A DNA stretch of 46,603 nt from IMG/VR virus record IMGVR_UViG_3300044974_000947, positions 1 to 46,603 of that record. One strand, 5' to 3'. Within the stretch, counting starts at the first letter, position 1. Each line of letters starts with the position of its first letter. This stretch comes from a virus. Position numbers and translations under genes: made by a program. Positions 21,477 to 27,558 of this stretch are shown piece by piece. The notes under the pieces are model-generated. The model saw nothing but the letters and a program-made list of their open reading frames with translations, did not search any database and had not been told where the DNA came from.

Positions 21477-22630
21477 TCGGCTCGCTCCGGCTGCACAACA
21501 TCGGCCCGTTCGCCGACGTTCGCGTACGGTTCCCGCCCGCTCGCGGCGGGCAGTTCCTCGCGCTCGTCGGCGAGGGCGTCACGTCCGCGCTGCGAGGCGC
21601 CGCCGTCGCGCTCGCAGGGCCGAACGTCTACGCGGGTGCGCCGACGCGACCGATCTACCCGATCGTACGCGACGGGTGCCGCGAGGGCATGGCGATCATC
21701 AATACGGGCGAAGAACCGTTCGCGACGTACTTCTCCCGCGACGGCGCCCACTGGAACCCGGTGCAGTCTCGGGAACCGACGTTCTGCGGGTTCTTCGTCG
21801 CGTACGGCGCCGACCGCGTGCGCGACGACAACGTGGGCGACAACCGCCTCGACGACTGCGACGGCTTCAACGGGTGGCGGCATATCGGTTCCGTGTTCGG
21901 CGACCGGGCGTGCCTTCTGCGACCGCGACACGTTCTCGCGGAACTGCTACGCATCGCCTCGTTCGTCGGCGAGTCGGAGTGGGCCGCGCTCTACGGCGGC
22001 GCGTACGACGGGACGTGCGGCGCGCTGGCGGCGATTCTCGGCGCGGAGCGAGTCCGCATGGGCGAGGATCACGTCGAGGTCGACGGCGTGCCCCTGCGGC
22101 GCCTCGGGAGCGGCGCGAACGGCATCGCCGCGTGGGTCGCCGACTTGTGCGCCCGGTGGGTGGTGCGCGAGGTCAAGGCGGGGCGCACGGTGCCCGCCGA
22201 CTTCTACGCCGCGATGGATGGCGTGTGCATCATCGACGCGATCGACGCGCACCTCCCGCCCGCGGAGCAAGTCACGCTCGTCGAGCGCGTGCGGGCCACG
22301 TTCCCGCGCATGACGTTCATCGCGGGCGTCGAGGCGCCGCTCACGCTGTGCGGCCTGCGCGGCGACGAGGTGGTGGTGCTCCGCGACGGCAAGGCGATGC
22401 ACAACGTCGCGGACCCTCGGTTGCAGACGGCCAGTGAGCTCTACGAAGCCTTCTACGGCATCGACCGCCTGCACCCCGAAGGTCTCAGCAACACGCTCGA
22501 CCTCTACACGCGGCTCGCCCGAAACCCGCGTCGCGACGATGCGGACGAACGCGCGCTCGAAGAACTCGCGGCGGTTCTGCACGAGGCTGGCATCAAGCGT
22601 TCGCCACCGTGCCGACGCAGAAGCGACTGA
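21473..22630 (+). CDS. Degenerate AAA/OLD-like ATPase (predicted pseudo-ATPase)
   Basis: This 385-residue protein has a GTG start overlapping the preceding stop. The N-terminus IGSLRLHNIGPFADVRVRF is typical of RecF/SMC/OLD-type AAA proteins (AAA_21-like), which go on to LVGENGAGKST. Here that place reads LVGEGVTSALRG, so the Walker A lysine and serine are gone. Near residues 240-290, VCIIDAIDAHLPPAEQ replaces the usual LIDEID-HLHP Walker B, losing the Glu, and GVEAPL replaces the TTHSPL switch. The later DEVVVLRDGK still matches. The fold appears kept without ATP hydrolysis. It may act as a decoy or scaffold; that is inference. Confidence 0.65.
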   Translation: MIGSLRLHNIGPFADVRVRFPPARGGQFLALVGEGVTSALRGAAVALAGPNVYAGAPTRPIYPIVRDGCREGMAIINTGEEPFATYFSRDGAHWNPVQSREPTFCGFFVAYGADRVRDDNVGDNRLDDCDGFNGWRHIGSVFGDRACLLRPRHVLAELLRIASFVGESEWAALYGGAYDGTCGALAAILGAERVRMGEDHVEVDGVPLRRLGSGANGIAAWVADLCARWVVREVKAGRTVPADFYAAMDGVCIIDAIDAHLPPAEQVTLVERVRATFPRMTFIAGVEAPLTLCGLRGDEVVVLRDGKAMHNVADPRLQTASELYEAFYGIDRLHPEGLSNTLDLYTRLARNPRRDDADERALEELAAVLHEAGIKRSPPCRRRSD

Positions 22631-22634
22631 GCGG

Positions 22635-22662
22635 TTGCGTTCTGGCGGCGTTCGTGTAGCGT
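22635..22662 (+). promoter_or_regulatory. Sigma70-like promoter (TTGCGT-N16-TAGCGT) for the gene at 22669
   Basis: TTGCGT (22635-22640), 16 nt, TAGCGT (22657-22662), 6 nt, ATG. Confidence 0.5.
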
Positions 22663-22668
22663 CGCAGC

Positions 22669-23244
22669 ATGGCAACCACGAAGAAGTCTCCGAAGAAGCG
22701 CCCCGCGAAGTTCGCCTCCGTCCGCAACGGTAGCGTCTACGACGCGAGGTTCGCTGAACGAACCGATGGTATGACGCGAGACGAAGCGCAATCGCTCATG
22801 CGAAGCATCGAGTTCGGTGACACTGTGTCATATGCGTCGAAGAATGGTCGCGTGTACTCCGCAACCGCGTGGATCACTGATCGTAGCAATCCGAGCGAAG
22901 GCATCAAGTGGTTGCTCGCCCGTCGAACGTCATCGCGCAAGCGCAGCGAGGCAACCGGCGTCAAGCAGAGGGCTCTCGGGCATACTCCGATCGTCGGATG
23001 GAAGAACGTCGTGTCGGTTCAGAAGCGCACCAGCGTCCGCAACGGTCGCGCGAAGTACGGCTACTACGTCGTCGACAAGGTCACCGGGCTCGTGCACGCG
23101 GGCAACGAGTTCCGCGAGGATGCGGTCGACGAGCGCAAGGCGATGGTCGAAGAGGGCGTGCCCGCGAGCCGCGTCGCGGTGATGACCGCGGCCAGCGTGC
23201 GGAGCAAGTTCGGCCAGATCCGGTGGGGCACCGGGCGCCCCTGA
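22669..23244 (+). CDS. Hypothetical protein with basic N-terminus
   Basis: This 191-residue protein is not recognised. It starts ATTKKSPKKRPAKFASVRNG, the same kind of basic arm ending in RNG as the gene at 7404. A small alpha/beta domain follows, then a linker with RKRSEATGVKQR. The second domain starts with RTSVRNGRAKYGYYVVD and contains the segment VTGLVHAGNEFREDAVDER. The RNG motif thus occurs both at the N-terminus and between the domains. A promoter ends six bases before the ATG. Confidence 0.68.
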   Translation: MATTKKSPKKRPAKFASVRNGSVYDARFAERTDGMTRDEAQSLMRSIEFGDTVSYASKNGRVYSATAWITDRSNPSEGIKWLLARRTSSRKRSEATGVKQRALGHTPIVGWKNVVSVQKRTSVRNGRAKYGYYVVDKVTGLVHAGNEFREDAVDERKAMVEEGVPASRVAVMTAASVRSKFGQIRWGTGRP

Positions 23245-23292
23245 TGCCGCGCTCCCGCTGAATACGGCGCTCGCAGCGCACGTCGGTAGCGT

Positions 23293-23685
23293 ATGCCGAC
23301 CACACGCGAGCGCCTCGCCGCCCGACTCAACACCATCGTCGCCGCACTCGGGATCACCGACGTTCGCATCGAGCCCGACGACGTGCGCCGCGTTCACGCG
23401 GGGCGACACCAGCGCAGCGAAGGTGCGTTCTCGTGGTTCGCGCAACCACGGAGCATCACGGGGCGACTGGTATCGCTCGGCAGTCAATTCACCGCCGCGG
23501 AGTGCGTGCGCTTGCCCGTGATCGTTTCGCCGTCGTTCGATGGGTGGGTGCTCGACCCCGTGTTCCGCGAGCATCGCGCGCACAACGGCGTGCCGCAAGG
23601 CGCGGCGTTCGGCACCATCGACGACCTCACGTTGTCGGGCGTCGGCGCCGTGCGGTGGTACGACGCCGCGGGCGTGGCGTTGTGA
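23293..23685 (+). CDS. Hypothetical protein
   Basis: This 130-residue protein is not recognised. The N-terminus is helical (TTRERLAARLNTIVAALG) and the rest is beta-rich with aromatics (GAFSWFAQPRSITGRLVSLG, SFDGWVLDPVFREHRA). The upstream gap contains a TGAATACGGCG sequence and GTAGCG close to the ATG, related to other upstream regions here. The start is therefore probably again near the transcription start. Confidence 0.6.
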   Translation: MPTTRERLAARLNTIVAALGITDVRIEPDDVRRVHAGRHQRSEGAFSWFAQPRSITGRLVSLGSQFTAAECVRLPVIVSPSFDGWVLDPVFREHRAHNGVPQGAAFGTIDDLTLSGVGAVRWYDAAGVAL

Positions 23686-23692
23686 TCGGCCA

Positions 23693-23721
23693 TTGCGGGC
23701 GCACTGCGCATCGGGCATAAA
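23693..23721 (+). promoter_or_regulatory. Sigma70-like promoter (TTGCGG-N17-CATAAA) for the gene at 23732
   Basis: TTGCGG (23693-23698), 17 nt, CATAAA (23716-23721), then GGGGACGGAC and ATG. The purine run after the -10 could serve as a ribosome binding site if transcription starts within it. Confidence 0.45.
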
Positions 23722-23731
23722 GGGGACGGAC

Positions 23732-24781
23732 ATGAAGAACACGCGACACCACGTCCGCAACGGCAAGCCGCTCTCCGACGACAAGTTGCGCGAGGTGATG
23801 CTCAAGATCCGCAAGGGCGCGACGGCATCGCTCACGTTCGCGCAACTGGCGGCGGTTCTCGAAGCGATCGGTGGGCACGCGGAGGAGTTCGTCGCGCTCG
23901 CTCGCGTCGGAGACAACAGGCCAGCGCACGCATACGCCGACGACGAAGAGAGTTTCGCGACGCTCGCCAGCGCGCTCCGCACTCGCGTGGTCGACAAGAT
24001 CCCCGCGAAGTTCAAGTCGGGCGCCGTGTTCCTCTCCGACGTTCGCCGAAGCGCCGAAGACGTCGCGCATGGCTACTGGTACGTCACCTACGAGGGCGTC
24101 GTCGCGGTCGACGCGATCCGCGCATCGCTCGACGGCAAGTCCGTGGAGCTTCTGCCGATGCGGGGCCACGGCACCTACGTCGTAGACGTAACCAGCGGTC
24201 GCAAGCGTCGCGCGCCCGGTGTCTCGACGTACGAGTTGACCTCGTGGCTCGACGAAGAGACCGACTGGGTTGCGCGCGTGAATCGTTTCCTGAACGTCGA
24301 GGAGCACGTTCCCGCGGAGGCGCGGACTCGCGACAACACCGGAACGTGCCCCGTGTGTTTCCGCAACATCAAGCTCGAAGCTGGGCGCGGCGACCTCCCC
24401 GTGATGGTGCTGCACGGCTACGAGCGCCCCCGCTATCAGGGCGGCATCGAGGGACGTTGCGACGGCGTTGCGTTCCCGCCCTTCGAGTTGTCGCCCGCGG
24501 GCACGGTGAAGAACGTCGCCGCGCTCGGCGAGTTGATCGAGTCGATGCAGCGCGCCGCCGAGAACGCGACGAAGAAGTTCGACCGCGAGCGCATCGAAGC
24601 CACGATCGCGTCTGCGCAGCGGGAACTCGATGCGTTCCGTCGCCTCGTGATGTACTGGCGCAAGCGCCCGCTCCCGCGCGAGGGCGAACCCGACCGCAAC
24701 CTGTTCTCGGTGGGCCAGTTGCCCGACGACCGCAGGAGCGAGCAGAACGGTCGCCGGTCCGTGCGGCGCCGCACGCGGTAG
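23732..24781 (+). CDS. Hypothetical protein with CxxC and NGRRS tail
   Basis: This 349-residue protein is not recognised. It begins KNTRHHVRNGKP and ends SEQNGRRSVRRRTR, so it carries both terminal motifs that recur in this phage. Residues 100-165 form a beta-rich domain. Around residue 210 there is CPVCFRNIKLEAG, and a later RCDG cysteine may complete a zinc site. The remaining C-terminal half is a long helix (AENATKKFDRERIEATIASA). The domain layout would suit a nucleic-acid-binding structural or virion protein, but this is inference. Confidence 0.7.
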   Translation: MKNTRHHVRNGKPLSDDKLREVMLKIRKGATASLTFAQLAAVLEAIGGHAEEFVALARVGDNRPAHAYADDEESFATLASALRTRVVDKIPAKFKSGAVFLSDVRRSAEDVAHGYWYVTYEGVVAVDAIRASLDGKSVELLPMRGHGTYVVDVTSGRKRRAPGVSTYELTSWLDEETDWVARVNRFLNVEEHVPAEARTRDNTGTCPVCFRNIKLEAGRGDLPVMVLHGYERPRYQGGIEGRCDGVAFPPFELSPAGTVKNVAALGELIESMQRAAENATKKFDRERIEATIASAQRELDAFRRLVMYWRKRPLPREGEPDRNLFSVGQLPDDRRSEQNGRRSVRRRTR

Positions 24782-24814
24782 GCTCTGCCCGCTCGAAGAA
24801 AACTTCGGGGGCGT

Positions 24815-24845
24815 GTAAGAAGCGGGTCGTTGCGGTGCGTATAAC
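24815..24845 (+). promoter_or_regulatory. Phage promoter motif (GTAAGAAG-N15-CGTATAAC) for the gene at 24851
   Basis: GTAAGAAG (24815-24822), 15 nt instead of the usual 14, CGTATAAC (24838-24845), 5 nt, ATG. Confidence 0.5.
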
Positions 24846-24850
24846 TGCGC

Positions 24851-25078
24851 ATGCGCAATCCTACGAAAACGAAGTCGTGGCAGAAAATCCTCGCGCACCC
24901 GCGCGTTCTCTCGGCGTGGGACGAGACGGTCGATGAAGTGCCTAGCTTGTGGGCGGAGTTGCGTCCGGGGTGGGCGTACGAGGGGACGCACTGCGTACAC
25001 CGCGAGTCCGTAGCGGCGCTCCTGCGCGACGTGGTGAGCGCCGAGCCGTGCGACTGCGAGCACTGCGCGGAAAAATGA
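24851..25078 (+). CDS. Small protein with C-terminal Cys pairs
   Basis: This 75-residue protein starts MRNPTKTK, a minimal form of the RNP motif. The middle has conserved-looking tryptophans (SWQKIL, SAWDET, LWAELRPGWAY). The end reads CDCEHCAEK, with one more cysteine at THC upstream, consistent with a small metal site. The promoter motif ends five bases before the ATG. Function unknown. Confidence 0.58.
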   Translation: MRNPTKTKSWQKILAHPRVLSAWDETVDEVPSLWAELRPGWAYEGTHCVHRESVAALLRDVVSAEPCDCEHCAEK

Positions 25079-25087
25079 TCGGGCGTC

Positions 25088-25118
25088 GTAAAGAACGGCG
25101 CCCCGACGGGCGTAGAAG
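25088..25118 (+). promoter_or_regulatory. Phage promoter motif (GTAAAGAAC-N14-CGTAGAAG) for the gene at 25126
   Basis: GTAAAGAAC (25088-25096), 14 nt, CGTAGAAG (25111-25118), 7 nt, ATG. This is the reference match to the consensus. Confidence 0.68.
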
Positions 25119-25125
25119 AGACACC

Positions 25126-25329
25126 ATGAAGAACACGACCGACACGGTTTCGCTCGCGAAGGCACTCGAAGATATGCGCGGTTGCTTCGGCCGCGCCCCG
25201 AAGGCCGGGTGGATCGCCGCCATCGACGAGAGTGGCAAGGTCCGCATGACGGCGGGCAAGGCGGCGCACGGCCTCCTCCGCATGAACGCCAGCGTGCAGG
25301 GGTGGAAGGTCGTCCGCATCACGAAGTGA
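25126..25329 (+). CDS. Small hypothetical protein
   Basis: This 67-residue protein is not recognised. A helix (DTVSLAKALEDMRGCFGR) is followed by strands (AGWIAAIDESGKVRMT) and a final helix/strand (GWKVVRITK). It has its own consensus promoter motif and a 72-nt gap before the next gene, so it is probably a single-gene transcript. Confidence 0.58.
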   Translation: MKNTTDTVSLAKALEDMRGCFGRAPKAGWIAAIDESGKVRMTAGKAAHGLLRMNASVQGWKVVRITK

Positions 25330-25401
25330 GGCACGCCGCCGCCACGACGCCCGTACCTGCGCAACTCGCGCGGTGCGGGCTCGCGGCGTTGGGAGAGCAA
25401 G

Positions 25402-25962
25402 ATGAGTGAGAACCCGCGCGAAACGTTCCGCCGCCTGCACGCCATCGCGTCGTGCGAAACCGCCACCGCCGAGGAGCGCGAGAACGCGCGCCGCGTGATG
25501 GATCGCTACATCGCGAAGTACGGCGCCGAAGTGTCGATCCCCGAGAGCGAACCGCAGATCGAGCAGTGCGTAACGTACGCGCACGAGTACGAGGAGCGCC
25601 TCTCGGTTCACTGCGCGGTGTTCGCGGGCTGCGCGGCATTCAGCATCGGGCGGACCCTCTACCGTGGGCGAGCGAACGAGAAGTTTCGCACCGACGGCAA
25701 GACCACGAAGTTCCGCGGCTCGGAGTCGGCGGTTCTCTCCGCGGTGGAACTCTACGAGCACCACCGCGCGAAACTCGCGGAACTGTTCGAGACGGTGGAG
25801 AACGGCTACCGTTTCGCAGCGATGCCGCTCCCGCCCGTCGAGGGCCGCAAGAGCGGCGTGGTGGCGCCGCACCTCCTCAGTGCGCTCCGCGCCGCGCAGA
25901 ACGTCGGGCGCACGCACTCGCTCACGAACACGCTGCCCGCCACCGCGGGCGGCAAGCGATGA
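25402..25962 (+). CDS. DUF2786-like protein
   Basis: This is a 186-residue protein. Residues 8-42 resemble the DUF2786 helical hairpin found in many phage proteins: LHAIASCETATAEERENARR followed by a MDRYIAKYG segment, where the family has LLALA---T-EEA--A---LM-KYG. The following part (HCAVFAGCAAFSIGRTLYRG and the ELYEHHRAKL helix) fits the C-terminal region that often accompanies this domain. Function of the family is unknown. A GGGAG site precedes the ATG. A short frame (MTADEIGEAT) overlaps the stop but is not called. Confidence 0.6.
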   Translation: MSENPRETFRRLHAIASCETATAEERENARRVMDRYIAKYGAEVSIPESEPQIEQCVTYAHEYEERLSVHCAVFAGCAAFSIGRTLYRGRANEKFRTDGKTTKFRGSESAVLSAVELYEHHRAKLAELFETVENGYRFAAMPLPPVEGRKSGVVAPHLLSALRAAQNVGRTHSLTNTLPATAGGKR

Positions 25963-25987
25963 CCGCCGACGAAATCGGCGAGGCGAC

Positions 25988-26018
25988 GTAAAGAACTCGC
26001 TCGCTCCGCTCGTACAAG
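25988..26018 (+). promoter_or_regulatory. Phage promoter motif (GTAAAGAAC-N14-CGTACAAG) for the gene at 26023
   Basis: GTAAAGAAC (25988-25996), 14 nt, CGTACAAG (26011-26018), 4 nt, ATG. Confidence 0.67.
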
Positions 26019-26022
26019 TCGC

Positions 26023-26253
26023 ATGGCATTCACCGTAACCGAGGCTCGCGGCAACCGCCGCGCCGCAATGCACTGCGTCCGCGGGCACGTATTCACCCTC
26101 GCAACCGCGAACACCGACGACTACGGGTCGTGGTGCCCGCAGTGCGGCGGCACCGCGCACTCCGACGTGCGCAAGGGCTGCACGTTCTGCGAGGAGCACG
26201 ACGCCTCGCCCGACGAGTGCCACGAGCACTGCGCCCACGGAGCGCGGACGTGA
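26023..26253 (+). CDS. Small zinc-ribbon-like protein
   Basis: This is a 76-residue protein. It contains CVRGHVF, then CPQCGGTAH, CTFCEEHD, and C-H-HC near the end, a pattern with enough Cys and His for one or two zinc sites. The CxxCG centre resembles treble-clef or ribbon domains that bind nucleic acid or protein. Its stop overlaps the GTG of the next gene. The promoter motif four bases before its ATG predicts a leaderless transcript for the run 26023-27525. Confidence 0.6.
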   Translation: MAFTVTEARGNRRAAMHCVRGHVFTLATANTDDYGSWCPQCGGTAHSDVRKGCTFCEEHDASPDECHEHCAHGART

Positions 26254-26597
26254 GCGACGAACGCAAGCAGGCCGAGCTCGTGGCACCGTTCTTCGCCGCG
26301 CTGTACGACACGCTGGCGGCGAACGGCGCGGAACTGCGCATCCTCTCCCGCGAGGAGTACGTGCGGCACGAGTCTGAACGGGTAGCCCGCGGCGAGCGTC
26401 CGTCGACCGAGTTGCGCATCGTCGGCGCGCTCGGGCACGGAGGAAAACTGCGCTACGTCTCGTACCAGCGCAGGTTCTACGTTGACGGCTACCCCGAAAA
26501 CGAGACGCCGAAAACGCGCGCGATCGAAGCGCGATGCAACGATGCGCTGCGCGACTTCTGCGCTGCGTGGGAGGGAGCGACGCCGTGGCGGGACTGA
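26250..26597 (+). CDS. Hypothetical protein
   Basis: This 115-residue protein has a GTG start overlapping the preceding stop. It has a helical N-terminus (ERKQAELVAPFFAALYDTLA) and a beta-rich middle (TELRIVGALGHGGKLRYVSY). No family is recognised. Its TGA overlaps the ATG of the next gene (TGATG). Confidence 0.6.
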   Translation: MSDERKQAELVAPFFAALYDTLAANGAELRILSREEYVRHESERVARGERPSTELRIVGALGHGGKLRYVSYQRRFYVDGYPENETPKTRAIEARCNDALRDFCAAWEGATPWRD

Positions 26598-27118
26598 TGC
26601 GCCTCTACGCGATCGACCCCGACGAGACGCGCGTGTTTCTCGGCGAGCACACCGCGGAGTCGGCCGACGCGCGCCTCGCCCGCCGCAAGCGCCCGTGGGT
26701 CGAAGCCGTGCTCCGCGAGGGCGACTCCGTTGTCGCTCGCAGGTTCCCGGCGACACCGTGGGTTCCCGCGCTGCACTGGCCCGACGAGAAGCCGGTGGTG
26801 TTCGAGCACGAGGCACGGCGCATCGTCGCGTGGTTGCGCGAGGCGGGCGTGAAGGCGACGATCAAGGGGCTGCGTCGCGCACCGTGGCCCGGTCGCGAGC
26901 CGAGCGCCGGGTGCATCGGCGAGCAGAACCGATACCTCCGTGACGAGTCCGACGGCGTGTGGGCGCTCGTGGTGCTCTTGCTGCAAGAGGGCATCGTGCA
27001 GGGCGGGTTGATTGAGCGCGAGCAGTCGAAGCCGATCAGGCTGATGCTCGCGATGGCCGAGGAGGCGAACGATCTTCTCAGGGCCGAGATCGCGAGAATC
27101 GAGGGGCAGAAAACGTGA
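26597..27118 (+). CDS. Hypothetical protein
   Basis: This 173-residue protein is not recognised. The ATG at 26597 overlaps the preceding stop and is preferred to an upstream in-frame GTG. The sequence has strands at the N-terminus (LMRLYAIDPDETRVFLGEH) and a helical C-terminal half that includes VWALVVLLLQEGIVQGGLI and LMLAMAEEANDLLRAEIARI. Its stop overlaps the GTG of the next gene. Confidence 0.6.
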   Translation: MRLYAIDPDETRVFLGEHTAESADARLARRKRPWVEAVLREGDSVVARRFPATPWVPALHWPDEKPVVFEHEARRIVAWLREAGVKATIKGLRRAPWPGREPSAGCIGEQNRYLRDESDGVWALVVLLLQEGIVQGGLIEREQSKPIRLMLAMAEEANDLLRAEIARIEGQKT

Positions 27119-27525
27119 GCAATCGACTCGACGCCGTCGCCAACCGACTGATCGACGCTGCGGTCGCCGCGGGGTTCAACAACCCGTACGTGAGAGCCGC
27201 TGGTGACGTGTGGATCAAGGCGTATGTTATCCACACCTCGGTCTGCGCATCGCGTGGCGATAGCGGCGAAATTCCTCCGCATCGGACGCCAACGATCGGC
27301 GTGATGCCTGCGATCGATGCGGACCTGTACGTCGCTCTCGCGGAGTACCTCGACTGCATAGCAGTCCGCTCGCCACCGACACGCCCGATGTTCGCGTGGG
27401 AGGGCGACGTAGTGAGCCTGAGCGACCTTCGAGCGGCGATGCGCGACCGCTTGCCCGTAGCGGAGGCGTGGGTGGCGATGGTGTGGCGTCTCGCCGCCGA
27501 CGGCTTCGGTCTGAGAACGGGGTAG
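27115..27525 (+). CDS. Hypothetical protein
   Basis: This 136-residue protein has a GTG start overlapping the previous stop. It is helical (LDAVANRLIDAAVAAGFNN, LYVALAEYLDCIAV, LPVAEAWVAMVWRLAADG). No motif is recognised. It is the last gene of the overlapping run before the helicase, which has its own -10-like TAGTGT six bases before its ATG. Confidence 0.6.
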   Translation: MSNRLDAVANRLIDAAVAAGFNNPYVRAAGDVWIKAYVIHTSVCASRGDSGEIPPHRTPTIGVMPAIDADLYVALAEYLDCIAVRSPPTRPMFAWEGDVVSLSDLRAAMRDRLPVAEAWVAMVWRLAADGFGLRTG

Positions 27526-27558
27526 ACGTTCGGCACGATTCCGCGGTAGTGTCCCGCC

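Noticed and set aside
25959-25991. Ten-codon frame MTADEIGEAT overlapping the DUF2786 gene stop
   Set aside because: Its end coincides with the first box of a promoter motif, and it is too short to support as a gene.
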